A stretch of 64,000 bases of DNA from Isoetes taiwanensis (Eukaryota; Streptophyta; Lycopodiopsida; Isoetales; Isoetaceae), in NCBI GenBank assembly GCA_021234155.1, contig JAJEKV010000084.1:2372545-2436544 (forward strand), given 5' to 3'. This document shows positions 22,243 to 35,500 of the stretch, piece after piece. How positions within the stretch are numbered: position 1 is the first letter of the stretch; every line of letters begins with the position of its first letter. Made by a program: the position numbers and the translations under genes. Below the pieces are notes generated by a model, which saw nothing but the letters and a program-made list of their open reading frames with translations, was not told where the DNA came from and made no database searches.

Positions 22243-22300
22243 GCAACTAATCATTCCATGTGCCGGCTAATGCCCGGCATCGCCGGGCACACGTTTCTAG
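22243..22300 (+). mobile_element. Helitron 3' terminus
   Basis: A GC-rich hairpin (TGCCCGGCATCGCCGGGCA, 22,271-22,289) stands 7 bp before CTAG (22,297-22,300), followed by T. This is the standard plant Helitron 3' end (stem-loop, then CTRR, inserted before T). Element 1 begins 4 bp upstream, so the rest of this Helitron would lie left of 11,790, split by element 1. No Rep/helicase was found. Confidence 0.75.
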
Positions 22301-25300
22301 TCTAGTTTAGAATGGATGTAAGTTGAAGCTTTTGCCATTGTATTATTGTAAATTGATTCTAAATTCCTTATTTGTAGCCTCATGGTAGCTCTAAATCTAG
22401 GTCTAGACTTCATTGTGAGCATGACTAAAATCTGTCTGGCTTATAGACTCAGAAATAGCACATTGGCAGCACAAGAAAGACCATGAATCTTTCATAGAGT
22501 GGCTCGCTTCTCATTATGTTATCTTTCCCATTTTTTTTCTAAATCCACTCAAAAATTTTCAACTCTAGTGGAGCTTGCACTTCTGCCCTGACTTGAAAAA
22601 GGCATTGCATTTCTTGCTAACATTAGATGTGCTTGCCTATTAAGGCAATGAGGTTTCAGCCTGCTAGTTTTCTCCCAATTTGTTCTCAATTCCTTCAAGG
22701 AAAGTTGCACTCTGGGCGATGGAAAGAATCCCCTCAAACACATACAACGTGATAAGTGGGCAGAAAATCACGTATATTGGTTTTTTCACTCCATTGTGTT
22801 TCAAATGGCATTGTTTGTGGAGTTCTAAATGGTGTGAATTGAATATTGTAGGCATTACATGGCTATATATGCCTCAGGTTCCCCTGGACAGAAATCTGCA
22901 AATGTGTATTTCCAACTCTAATGGTGCTTGCTCTTCTGCCCTAGTATGTACGTGAAAAAGGCATTGCATTTCTTGCTAGCATACAACTGTTTGAAACTGG
23001 AACTTTTCCTCCTTGAGAATTAGTTGATCATCTTGCTTTTGATGTATTCGGCTTGGTATCATAGAATACAGTGCACTTAAAATGGGATGTGTTTGCCTAT
23101 TAAGGCAACTAGGTCTAGTTTATCCTTTCACCTTGCAGCCCTAAGTTTATTTTGTTGTACCTTCTCCTTCTTTTAGCAGAACATCTTAACTGGTTTGTAG
23201 GTCATCTGGGATTTCCTACCTTGCAAATTATAAGTGGGTATACGTAGGATAGCCCTATTAATTTACCTTTCATTTTGCAGGCTTGCATTTGTCTTTTTGC
23301 ATCTTCTCCTTCTTTTAGCAGAATATCTTAACTCGTTGGCATTTACTGCCTTGCAAATTATAAGTGGATATAAGCTGGAACATCTTCTTCTAACTTGCAT
23401 GCTCATATTAACAGCCATGAACTTGGTGTATTGACTAGCGGTCTTACTGCATAGCACTTTAGTGCACACTGAGAGTGGGCACCTTACTCAATCCATGTCT
23501 AAGGCAGCAAGGATGGTTGGTGAAATCAAGCTGTTGTCTAGAGGCATTTTTATATTTCCATTTATCACCTTTGATCTCATCTTAAAGTATACATGTCTAG
23601 TTGTTTGCATGTGATACAACCAACTCCAATAGTTAATGTAGCGTATAACCAATTTCAATAACCATGTTCTCTGATTTATAAATAAGGTACTACAGACTAA
23701 TTTTGTTGAACATTCAATTTACGGATGTGCTTTTGAAGAGGGCCTCACATATGGAATGGGTCGTTTACCATGGTGACAACTATCACATTCAGTACTACTA
23801 TCACCATGAAGAAGATACATTGGGGTGAAGATGTAAATGGCATAATGGCAATGTAAACACGGATATTACAAATGATGCTCAAAAATGTCAAATGTTAAGT
23901 CCAAGTAACCCCGTTGGGTAGCAAGGTTCCTAGATATCTGTCAGTTTCTACCTAGATATCTGTCAGTTTCTAAACCCCTACTAATAATTGTCAGTACATT
24001 TTTCTAGGAAGTGGTAAAGTCCTTGGTACTCTTTGTGCATATTCGTGTACAACGGTCCTGCTCTACAACTATGCTATGGTTTTCATCATGAAATATCCTT
24101 GTGTACCTTTGGATTTCTTTGTTTGTAGAATTTACAACTAAGTGGATATTGCTATTTATGAATCATCCCCAAACAACCCCATATCTGCTTTTGCGCTATG
24201 CTCTAGAATGCTTCTAAATGTCTCCAACAATAGAAAATCCTAAAATAAAAAGCTTTTAAAAATAACAACTTCGCGAGTAGGCACATTGAACAAACATGCA
24301 CGCAATAGAAGCGGAAGAAAAAAACTTAAAACCTCCTTTATGCCGACCCCATATTCTAGAAGCACTCCTCGAACTTGCACCATAGAAATGGCATAACTAA
24401 CATTAAAAACCTTACCACTTTTATGCAGACCCTATATTCTAAAAGCACTATTCGAGCTTGCATCGAAGAAATGTCAAAACAAGCGTGACCTATTCTTAAC
24501 TTACTCTTTGCAAACACCAATAACGGGAGCCTTCTTTTGCCACTCAAATGCTTCTTATCGGCTTCTACCAGTTACAATGCCCAAGCTCAATGGACAACTC
24601 TTCAAACACTAACCCATTGCCCCAAAGCCTGAAGAAAGTTGCGAAAAGATAGCATTTCTTTCTATACGCACCTAGCTAAATGATATACAACAAAAATCAA
24701 TGAGTTATGTGGACATAAATTAACAAATCACATTATATCCGATACACAATACAATTTTCAGGACTTTTAACAAGTAAAATACAATGATTTCATAGAACCA
24801 ATCATTGTTAGTGAATCTACACTCACCGCCACAGGTAACCTTATTTGTATGCAAAGATATATGAAATTGTACATTATTATTATGATACGATAAACAGCAA
24901 AAACATGTTTTTTTTTTTTTTTTTTTTTTTAACTATATATATTCCTTTGGCTTTTGGAAATGAGTATTAGAAAAGTTGTAGTCGTTAATTCAATTCTAAT
25001 TACTCACTTGAGAGATAAACGCAATCTGGATAACAAGTGCCTCTCATTCCAAACACCCTTATATAAAATGGACATATTTCGTTCCCAAATAATGTCAACA
25101 TAAATTGCATCAACCCCAAATTTCGCCTCCCATACCCAAACAAACTTATATGCAATGGACATATTTCCTTCCTAAATAATGTAATCTCTTATGTGCATGC
25201 CCAATATGTGTTGACCCGTAATTATAATAAATGCTTGGTACAAAACTCAACAAATCCCAAACAATCTCCCACCTTGCAGGAACATTTTAATACAGGAGGT

Positions 25301-26794
25301 TTGAGAGTGATAACATAAAAATTCCTAGAAAATATAGATTTTTCTAGAATGTTTTGGAAGTTGACTAATATGCATTGATTGGTCAATTAAGTGTAGTTGA
25401 GCAATCGACTTCAAAAAGTGGCAACTTTTAGCACCGCTGCACCATATATCACCTGCCCCTCCCCCCCTCGCAAATGAAAACACTGAACTTGTGCTTGCCC
25501 CCCTTTGGACCACCCCATTGGTCATTTCCTTTGCTTCATTTTGTCTTCAAGTCACTTGAACAATTCAAAGATGGTCGGAAACATTAAAATATAGCAACTA
25601 TGCAATACCCACTATGAAAGCACCAAACTTGCGCCTGTCCCCCTTTGGACCACCCCATCGGTGCGTAACTTGTATATATATACATTGACACTTTAAAGCG
25701 TTACCCCCAAGTAAACGATGTGTAGTTTAGACATTAGTTAACACCTAAGATTTGCATACAATTCATTAGGCCCTTTTTCGACGTCAAGGGTGTGTCATTT
25801 TCAAGCCAATAATTTTTGGACATTTAAGCAAATAAGACTTTATCGGTTTTCCACGGCAGAAATGAGACATGTCTTAAGTTGGTTCCATACAAATTTCGTG
25901 TCAATTTTCTTCCGGGGAAAAGCTTCCCCCACAAAATATGACAGCAAATAGGAGCCAATCAATTCAGTTTACTCTTCATGTTTTTAGGGAGCTCTCAAAA
26001 TAAGATATCAAGACGTCCTATAGGGATCTTTTGACAACGTTATAGAGTAATCAGTAAAAAATTGCTTGCTACATCTCTTTTGAGGCCGATCTTATTTCAA
26101 AGAGAGATATTACATTTTGTATCTTTTTTGAACCCTAAAAACCATAACAATCAAAGATTTCAAAGCTTTACTAACCAAAAACAGTGTTAATAGGGTTCAT
26201 GGCACTTGATTCGTGGTTGAACCTCTGATGTTTTGGTGTGTTGTCTCACCTTTAAGGTGCATTAGACTTGACAAATCTTGAACAAATGGAAATTGCTTTT
26301 GTACAATAATAAGACTACTTTGTTAGAAGGAAAATGTGCTTTCAAGTAAAATAATCCCTTAATCTAAGAAAGGGCAGTATCCCACTAGAATATGAGCAAC
26401 ATTCAAGGGGAGAATCTAATCATGAAATTGACAAATTAGCATAGAATGATGTTTATGCTTACTATTGTTTGATAGCCTGTTGTGGGCACCCATGCATGTG
26501 CAATAAAAAATAAGGCAGCATTGCAAATGAAATACTATTGAGGTGTCTAAGTGATATTGAAAAAATCCCTTTGTGCGAAGCTCCATTATCATCATAGAAG
26601 ATTGCTCATGTGTGCTTACCATTGCAGTATTCCACCTAAAGGAAAAGAGCTACTATAATCGGCCCTTTCTTCCCAAATTATTATATGTAAGCATTTCTGA
26701 CCTTAATAAATGAAAGACCAAGAGTTTAAATATGAAATGAACAATGTCATATCCATCCGATAAATGTGAAAGAGGTACCCTCTTTGGGTCGCAC

Positions 26795-27015
26795 AAAATC
26801 CATCCAATCCAATCCAATTCAATCCAATTACGCAATTCAATCTAATTCAATCCAATTATAAAAGTCCATCCAATCCAATTCAATTTAATTATGTGCTTAA
26901 TACAAACAAAAACATGCTTGAATTTCTTTTGTTTACGTGCAATCCAATTCAATCCAATTATAAAAGTCCATCCAATTCAATTCAATTACGTGCTTCCGTC
27001 TCAATTCCATTTAAT
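26795..27015. repeat. Degenerate ATTCAATCCA-type simple repeat
   Basis: Many overlapping copies of TCCAATCCAATT/ATTCAATCCAATT, in two blocks separated by GTGCTTAATAC-like sequence. Confidence 0.85.
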
Positions 27016-27176
27016 TCCACCTTGCAATATTAACGTCTGAAGGGACATGCCACCGACTAACAAATGTAGACAGGGCGCCTAAATTCTTGTATTATATATT
27101 AAGACAAACTCAATGGAAGACCTTACCTATCAAAGCATTTATTAATTTGAGAGTAGGTAAGATTCACCACAATTGC

Positions 27177-27345
27177 AGAATTGCAGCCAAGCCAACCATT
27201 CAGAAATGTATGTGGCTGCATTCAGTTCAGACAAACACAATTGCAGCCAACCATTCAGAGATTTATGTGGCTGCATTCAGTTCAGACAAACACAATTGCA
27301 GCCAACCATTCAGAGATGTATGTGGCTGCATTCAGTATGTGTCCT
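27177..27345. repeat. Three-copy 55-bp tandem repeat
   Basis: Copies start at about 27,177, 27,237 and 27,292. Each has GCAGCCAACCATTCAGA and TATGTGGCTGCATTCAG. Open frames through it merely follow the repeat. Confidence 0.9.
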
Positions 27346-27891
27346 GTTGATTTTATGTATGATTTTATTCAGTAGTGCATTTATTACGATGTTGATGTTT
27401 GAGCACCAATAATTTCAGCACCAACAATTTCAAACTTTTGAGCACCAATAATTTCACACATTTATCTAACCAGGAAGCAAAATCACCTCAGCCAAATAAG
27501 ATGACTATAATCTTTATGGTGTGAAGAAACAAGTTCATTACACCTCGTTATGGTTTTCGAGATTGCAGACATGGCAAAGCTAAAACGAAGAGCATGAATA
27601 ACAGCAGTAGGCTATGGCAAATGTTTAGTAAAAGCAGTAGCTGAAAACAAAATAACTGAATTAATTAAGCAAGTAATTTAGAGCGAAAATTTCTTACAGA
27701 GAAAATGAATAGAGAATGAACCATATTTAGTTTCCGTTTGTTTTGATTGTTTTCCGTTTGAGTAGGGTCCAGGACAGTGACAAGCCATGAAGTCATTCTA
27801 TCAAGGGAAGGTTTTAATCGAAAATTTGATTCAATCTTTCTTATTGCATTTGGATATCAGCTGCTACTCTTGTTTTAATACACACACAATA

Positions 27892-28083
27892 ATGGGAAGA
27901 TTGTTGTTATTCATGGTCTTCTTTCTAGCTTCGGCATGTCATTACTCTGGAGCACATGATAATGAAGAGGAATTTCTTGCTCTTTTGGGTTTTAAAGATG
28001 GTCTTTACGATCCAGATAATTATTTGCTTGATTGGAATGCAAATAATAGAAGTCTAATGAAGAATCGACAGAATTTCTTGTGA
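27892..28083 (+). pseudogene. LRR receptor N-terminal exon (signal peptide + LRRNT)
   Basis: Starting at ATG 27,892 the product opens MGRLLLFMVFFLASACHYSG, a typical secretory signal. It then has FLALLGFKDGLYDPDNYLLD and W, the LRRNT_2 signature of plant LRR receptors (normally followed by W-x-G-V-x-C). That Cys motif is missing: the frame runs into an unrelated tail and stops at 28,081. An LRR body on the same strand begins 11.5 kb downstream, just past an inverted-repeat boundary. I infer that both are halves of one disrupted gene, but they could be different LRR genes. Confidence 0.75.
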
Positions 28084-29086
28084 TTTTGGGCTTTTAGGTT
28101 AAAGCATGGTATAGTGGCTCAATATGTTAGTTTTGCAACATCAAATAATAGATCCAAAATAGTGGGAATTTTAGTCCAAAAATAGCTCCAAGAACTTCGA
28201 CCAACTCGAATGGCGAGAATGACGGAAATTTGGGGGGAACTCGTTTGAAGCACCCAAGAGCTTAGCCTTACCGCATCTCCAGAACCAGATGTTCACACAC
28301 AGACGCCTCCATCAAGAACACGATTTGGGGGCTTGCAATTGTGGCGTCAATTAAACAGTTACAACAGGATTTCGAATTTTTCAAGGTCGAATTTGCACCG
28401 CATATATTGACAGGTGGGTGTGGAAGCTACCATTTGAAGATTCGAAGTTATTGAGTAAGATTGGTTATGCACATAGACTATTACAATTTTTTCTTTAGCC
28501 TTGGCATTCGATTTGCTTCACCCCTTTATTCTAGCTTTGGTGGAACCTTTTAAATCCACTCTTTGGAGTCGGATTTGTGAAGACCTGAGAGAATTTTTGG
28601 TTCCGTGATAAGATAAATTTTAGATATGAGCAAAGAAAAGCCATCTAATGTGGCCAAGAATTTCATATTGAAACTTTTCAAAGGTTGAGCAATATGAAAG
28701 AAGTGGCTGCCATTTAGAATACATTTGTTTTGTTACGTAATTTTATTAAAGAAAGCATTGTTGATTACAAAGATTATTAAAGTCTCAACGCATGTATATG
28801 TAAATGGTCATGGTGTTTCTTGTTATTTGCTTTTAGTGTGCTTTGCTTTTTATTGAAGCTAAGGTAAGTGCACATTTGCGTGAAGTTTTGCACATTTGTA
28901 AGTCCGCAAAGCTTGCATTTGTATCATTTTTGGAAATTGTGGCCCCTAATATTAGTCAATGACTTGCTACATATCAAAGAAACAAGAATGATGCGACATA
29001 AAAGAGTTTAGAACACTCATTTTCCCAAAGAAGTCTTTTTCGCTTTATTATTATAGTCGGTTTGTGGTTTGTAATTGTGCTTTTCA

Positions 29087-29605
29087 TTTTTTATTTTCAG
29101 GTTCATGGAAGAAGATAAGCAGAACGTGACCGACAAAGAGAGAGGGATCACTTATAAGGATTTGTATAAATCTGAGGAGAAGGTCGATGACATTGAGATG
29201 CGGAAGATGTGGGGTGAGAAAGTGAAGGGTAGAGCTTGTTACAGATACAAGCTTCTACAAGAGAAAAGAAAGAAGGAGTTCATGGATCTATACAAGAAAA
29301 TATTCAACAGAGATAAAGTTTTAGGCTGGGCAGTGTTCCGTGTGCTTTAGCGATGGCTTTTGTGTTACATTGCAATGGGCGCGACGGTAGATTGGCTTAG
29401 CTTTTATGAGCATGCATCTTCAGCCTCAAGAACTAAAAAAAAGAATGAGTCATAGTGTCAAGATGTCCTTACAATTGATGAAGAGGAGGAGAATTATGTA
29501 CCTAAAGTCTTATCGGCTCAAAGAGCTCCCAGATCCTATGTAACATCTAACACTAAGCAGAGAGCAACTTCCAGCAACAATCCACAAGGTAATTTAGATG
29601 TATCT
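29087..29605 (+). pseudogene. Charged/coiled ORF in the 28-39 kb element, unrecognised
   Basis: An acceptor (TTTATTTTCAG) at 29,100 opens an exon rich in Lys/Glu (MEEDKQNVTDKERGITYKDL) with stop at 29,348. Coding-like sequence resumes to a donor near 29,589 (DEEEENYVPKVLS). Function unknown. About 90 residues are intact. Confidence 0.4.
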
Positions 29606-30129
29606 TTCTTGTTTGATGAGTGTATAGATAAGTTGGCGCTTGCCATAGTTCATAGTTTGTGTCCGTGGTCGCTTGCATACGTTTAAATTTCTGTTGTTTA
29701 TTCTGAGCTCGTGTTCATGTTAGTTACATTTGACATTTGAGTGGCAGTGTTAGTTTTAGTTAGTGCAGTCTTATTTTTAGTTAGTGTTAGAAGTTGTTTA
29801 TATGCAGTAATAGTTGCAGTGGCAGTTAGAACTGGTGGAGTTCTAGTTTGGTGTTCAATTTGCAACTTTGGCAGTTGCAGTCCGAGTTGAAACTACTTTG
29901 AGTTACAGTTCGAATGTCGCTTGCTTGTGTGTGTAGTGTCACCGTGATTCGAAAGTTGCAACCATCGTTGGAGTTATAGCTCGAATGTCGATTCTGCGCA
30001 TGTAGTTACATTCAATGTTTTTGTTGGTAGTAGTTGCGCTTGGTGGTAGTTTCAGCTTTGTTTTTAGTTTCGCTTAGCTATTAGTTGCGGTTTCAACTCA
30101 AACAATGCTCATTTGTTGTTGCAGCTTTG

Positions 30130-30895
30130 TATATACAATTTTGTCTAATCGATGCATGTTACAAAGAATGTCAACCGTGGTTGAAAGAATGGATTTCGTG
30201 GATAGAAGATAAGATTAGCAGATTGGCATTGGAAAGCCAGCCAATGAATGACAGGTGCAATGACTTAACTGACAAAATCAAAGGCCTTGGCAGTAAACAA
30301 GCACACTTGGAGGGTGACATTGGCAGATATGAAGCATTAATTGCAACCTTACCCACTATAGCAAGGGTTGGCATTGAGGCTGTCATTGACCTACAGAAAA
30401 AAGAACTTGCTGAGATTACACCTGTCATAAAGGATGCAAGTAACGACCTGTTACTTTCAAAAATTTCTAGGGATGGCACATTGGATGAGCTGAAAAAGTT
30501 GAAATCTTGTCTTAAAAGAATGTTACTTGCTAGACAAACTATGAGTCGGGCCATTTGATTTGGATCCTCCCACGCCATTGTGGAGCAATAGTTATGAGTA
30601 ATACGAAGGATAGTATTGAATTGAATGAAGCGTGCCCATTTTGTCACAGATCATTGAAAACAGATGGCATGCTTCTACCTACCATTGTTGCAGAATGCAT
30701 GCATGCGTATCATCTCCCTTGTTGTCTTGTGCATTTCAGGTAGTTGAACATTATCACTCTTTTGCCTCATTTTCTTTTAACTATTTAACCATGTATGTCT
30801 CTGTGTGTAGTGTATCGGAAGAATGTCATGAGATCCATTGTGAGCACAAGATATCAATGACATGGATATCTCTACTTGGTCCGAATCCGATTTAA
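30130..30895 (+). pseudogene. Coiled-coil plus zinc-finger ORF
   Basis: After an acceptor near 30,124 the frame gives a helical, Lys/Glu/Leu-rich segment (ECQPWLKEWISWIEDKISRL and following, to 30,558). About 60 bp on, a frame with ACPFCHRSLKTDG and AECMHAYHLPCCLVHF (30,627-30,740) follows, spliced at GTAGTT to SEECHEIHCEHK. The Cys/His spacing resembles a RING or related treble-clef finger. Frameshifts separate the parts. A ubiquitin-ligase or DNA-binding role is possible but not shown. Confidence 0.45.
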
Positions 30896-31826
30896 AAAGA
30901 GTGCAAATGAACACAATGATAGAGTCTTGTGATGGTTGGTTGTACATTTATGATAAGTTTGAAATGATCATACCTTATATTGAGGAATGTTTATGCATGT
31001 GGAGCAGATAGGAATGGAGGATTTGCAATGGGCTGCCTTTACTCCAACATCCATGTCCCTCGCCAAGGAAAACAAGCCGCCAAAGACGCTTTGAGTGCTG
31101 ATTTGACTGCTGAAGAAGAACACAAAAGACGGCGTTAGTCATTACTGAAAATAATGTCAAAGAAGGTAATGTACTGCTGTATGAGTTGAGGTTATATGCA
31201 TGTTTAAAATGACATGCAGGTTATGACAGTAGGTGCAGGTTATGAAATTGTTACTGCAGGTTTTGATTCGAACACCAAGGTTAAAGAAGTTTTAGCTGAT
31301 ATTAAGAGTGAAGCATGTTTTGAAGTTGAGAATGACATTTATCTTGAAGAGACAGAAGATTTGGCCACAATGTCACTTCCACCAGGTAGCTTATAGAAAA
31401 ATGGAAAGGTCAATAAGTGAATTCTTAGTCCTTACAATATTTAAAGTGTTTGCAGATAAAGAACATATGCCGGAGAGGCCATATCATGGACAAGAACTAA
31501 GTGATACTGCATCATCACCTAGTATGAAAAGCAAAGTTGATCACAGTCCATGTAAGGAGAAAAGAGGGACTAACCAGGCCTTAAGCAGTCAATTTGAGAA
31601 GAAGAATGTTGAGTACCCTGTGAAAAAGAATTGTACGTTGAAGGAGCAGAGTATAGGCAGCCCGAAACAAATAAGTCAATCCTTGAGATCAGAGGAATCA
31701 TATTCACCTGGTAACTTAGAAATTCCATCTCTTAACTTCCACTTAGTACGTGTTTTTAACATTTAAATTCTACAGGAAGTACAAGAGAGCAAGTGGCTAC
31801 TATAAAGAAAAGTAAACGTATGCGAC

Positions 31827-32520
31827 ATGACATACATAGCAGTCCCCTCTATGTTGCGAATCAATAAGCGGCTTAAACTGCCTATGAAGCTTTTAATTTT
31901 TGAGCTTGAAGGAGTTTTGTGCAAGCTGTTTGAGAAAGGGGAACTATTGCCCAGCAGCCTTCAAGATGATGCAGAGGCAAAGCATCTCAATCTCTCAAAG
32001 ATATTGGTTTTGCGTCCAAGAGCATTGGAGTTTTTGAATGGTGCGTGGAGCACTTCGTGGTTGCTATCCGACAACATTGACGAAAGTGTGGCTGCAAATT
32101 TAATCCTGAAGCATACCTTTCCAAGGAGTCTTAGAGACAAGTTGCTATTTACTTGGCACTCAGATGTGTGCACAAACACATCATTTAAAGTGAGCAAAAG
32201 CCTATTCTGCGGAAAGATCTCAACAAGGTCTACCACGACTCTAGATACAAGGGAACATGGGCTGAACACAACACGCTTTGATTGATGACATGTTATACCG
32301 CACGGCTTAAGAATATCGGGGCAAGAGGACCCCAAAACAGCTTATCACCATCTCGCCGCGGAAGGTAATTTTTTCTTGGAGCATTTGAAACCTTTCTTTA
32401 AGGGGCTGTTGGAAGTTGAGAATGTGAAAGACTACGTGTTTGAGAAGAAACTATCCAACTGTTGGATAAAGAATCTAAGCAAGCAATGGATATCCCGAAA
32501 AAGTTTAAGTACTTTTGATG
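31827..32520 (+). pseudogene. FCP1/NIF-like HAD phosphatase relic
   Basis: KLLIFELEGVL (about 31,890) corresponds to HAD motif I, but the first catalytic Asp of the usual hDhDxT is Glu here. It continues RPRALEFLNG, SDNIDESVAANL, LLFTWHSDVCTN, KSLFCGK, and in another frame KDLNKVYHDSRYKGTWAEHN and LIDD, the usual motif III/IV order of FCP1-like domains. At least two frameshifts and the D-to-E change make phosphatase activity unlikely. Members of this fold dephosphorylate RNA polymerase II tails or act in mitochondrial import; here it is cargo of a mobile element. Confidence 0.6.
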
Positions 32521-35500
32521 TACCGATGCCGATTTGCATTTAACATTTTGGATAATGAAGTTTGATTATGGTTGGTGATTGATCAAAGATCATGTTGTTG
32601 CCATCTTGATAATGTAAATTGATGTACTTTTTGAACTGCGTGATTTGTACTTTTTGATGTTCAACATTGCCTTTGCTCCGGGTTTGGAAGTGCATCGCTT
32701 GTAACTAGTTTGGTTTTTGTATTTCCTTTGACAAGATTAAGTAGGACTTGCGTAAAAAGATGATTCACATAGTAAATACATTAATAGATCCGAGAAAAAA
32801 ATTACAAAGTTGGTCAAAAAGAAATTACACAAAGTTTTCGTCATATATTAAGGTCTTGTCCAAGTAGGACTTGCGTAAAAAAGATGATTCACATAGTAAA
32901 TACATTAATAGATCCGAGAAAAGAAATTACACAGCTTTCGGGTCAAAAGAAATTACACAAAGTTTCGGCATATATTAAGGTCTTGTCCAAGTCTTGTCGA
33001 AGCCTTGAGTCCTATACTTTTGTGTTAACTGCTTGTTGTAGAAGAGGATTAGAGCCTGTGAACGAGGTCTTTTCCAAAGAGGTAATCCCATATCTCGCCC
33101 AAATAGCAAAAAACTGCCTCAAGTTAACAAACCCGCAAAAACCAAACAGATACTATTGCATCTCAAAGGAGGCAACATCACAATGTATGTCTCATCGAAT
33201 GGTAGGAATCTTTGGATCATCGAGTTTATGGCAAGATTGAACAGCTTGGTTATAGGATTGAGTGAATGAATCGCCAGCTCCTATGACATAGGAGTCGGCC
33301 ATCCATAGATTATCCCTTATTAATCAGAAAAATCCTCGCTGAACCATGAGAAGTATAAGGGTGCCATAAGCATCAGCCTAACATTCTCGTGGAGTGTAGA
33401 ACATCCGCCTATATTTGCTGAATCGGTTTTCGTTGAATTCATGATGGTTCGAAGTTTATGAACCAAAACATGTAAATCATTTGCATAACTTCTCTTGTAT
33501 ATATACTTGCCCAAATCCTTTCTCTTGCCTTGCTTATTTCATTGTCTCTCGATCATCCGTCCGGGATGCACCATTGATTATGGGGAGGGAACTTGACTCG
33601 GTGTTCATGAATTCTCTCATCTCCATATAACTCAACTTCAAACCTATCGCTCCTCTATCAAATTTTCCTCCTCGATGACCTCTCTGATAGCTCCATGTAC
33701 CCTATGAGCAAGAAATCGTTAGAAGTTTTATAAGATGGTAAAGCATTTATGGTAAGGCCTTTTGCAGAGAGAGCAAGTGAGACCAAAGGTTAGCTATGTT
33801 GATCCCTCGCTTTGTTTACTTTGAGAATGACAGCAGAATTGGAAAGACATTTCATTTTCTCAAAACCATAGGAGAGTTTAAATGAATACCGCGGCACAAA
33901 AGAGCAAGTTTAGATCCTAGTTGAGGCCGCTCATTTTGAAGCATATTGTCCCAAGCAAAGATCGAATGGACTTCAACAAAGGGGGCCGGACACCATAAGG
34001 CTCGGGAATGCCAAGAGAAAGATCAATTGAAGGCATAACACCAAGGAAATTGGGATCTTTCGAAAGTGATTATCCCATATTGGCGCAAGGGTCGAAAAGA
34101 GGCTCCATTAATTTGCTTTGAAGAGTAAGATCCCTAAAATTGCCAAAGGAAATGAAAGCTGAGCCTTTGGACGAGATTTCCTTCAAGTTTGAAAGTCGAG
34201 ATTGCTGATCTTTTTGAAGCCAAAAACAATGGAGAAATGGCGAGTTTTGGGCTTTAGGTTAAAATCGCTCTTCATTTTGGCAATGATAAAGCATGTGGAT
34301 GCAAAGAAAGGGGAAATTGAATCGATCAAAAGCGTGGGAGGGTCGGAAAAGAAGGGAGAAAGTGGAAAAGCTTGAGAAACATGAAAGGAGAACACGGTGA
34401 AGATCAAATTTAGACTAGATGTTGAAAGGAGAACACGATAGTGGTGTCCATTTCAATTAGATGTGTTTGTTTGTTTGTTTCAGTTTGGTTGCTCGGTTTG
34501 AAGTGCAACATTTGTAACTACTTTGGTTTTTGTATTTCCTTTGACAAGATTTTTTTTAAGTAGGACTTGCGTAAAAAGATGATTCACAAAGTAAACACAT
34601 TACTAGATCCGACAAAAGAAATTACACAGCTTCGACATAAGAAATTACACAAAGTTTCGGCTATATATTAAGGAAAACCATCGTGGTTGTCTTACAGGAA
34701 AAGCAAGCTCGAAATTACACAAAGTTTCGTTTTCAGACTACATAGAAGGAAAACCATCGTGGATGCTTTACAAAAAAAAAAATCAAGCTCAAGCTCTAAA
34801 CCTTAAACCAAAAAAAAAAAACAAGCTCTAAGTGCTTTGGACATTATATTGGCTAGTGATCATGAGGGGGCATCTGCAGCTCCACATAAAGATAAAGTCC
34901 ATCGATTGCATGGTCATCCGCAAAAGGCGCCCTCATGAGGCAAAACACTGGCCAATCCATCGGCTGAACTCTCTTAGAAACTTTAGCTCCTTGCTCAATG
35001 ACTCGATTGACTTCCCCAGATGAAAATTTAGCAACAAAGGTCATTTGCATGCCCCCATTGCCGGAAGTGGAGGAAGCCGGGAGGATTCTCTAGAGCGTCG
35101 GCCTTCCCGGCCGCGGTACTTGATCCCCGCCATGTCTCTGGAAGAAATTGGAGGACCGAAAGTGATCTGAATGGGAAGAACAAGGAACCGGATGTCGGAA
35201 GTGAGTGGAAGACTAAAAAAAAATCGCACAAAAAAAATGGCATTATATAGAAACGGCAGTAAAGGTGCCATCAATGTCCTTGCCTCGGAACCCGAGCCCA
35301 TGCAAGCATACCTAGATTTTTTTCGTAAAGAGAATATTCTACATAAATTTATTCTTTACATTCGAATCTAAAACTTATGTGATGTAGATTGTAGAAACTT
35401 ATGTGATGTAAAACAATTTGACCATATGAAACTTATGTAGACCATATTCAAGTGATGATCAATAGTTCAAGTGTTCAAGAGAATGTTCTACATAAATTTA

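Larger units (their letters stand above)
22301..27891. other. Long gene-poor interval with diverged local duplications
   Basis: No credible coding region. Visible duplications: 22,556-22,655 with 22,909-23,118 (TTGCATTTCTTGCTA and TTGCCTATTAAGGCAA blocks); 23,158-23,250 with 23,299-23,375 (TCTCCTTCTTTTAGCAGAA); 24,330-24,400 with 24,410-24,480; 25,055-25,100 with 25,140-25,185; and CCCCTTTGGACCACCCCAT near 25,500 and 25,641. A T run lies at 24,909-24,930. Confidence 0.45.

Noticed and set aside
27087-27412. Three overlapping ORFs with repeated CGCIQF-like peptides
   Set aside because: They only reflect a 55-bp tandem repeat open in all frames; no protein domain.
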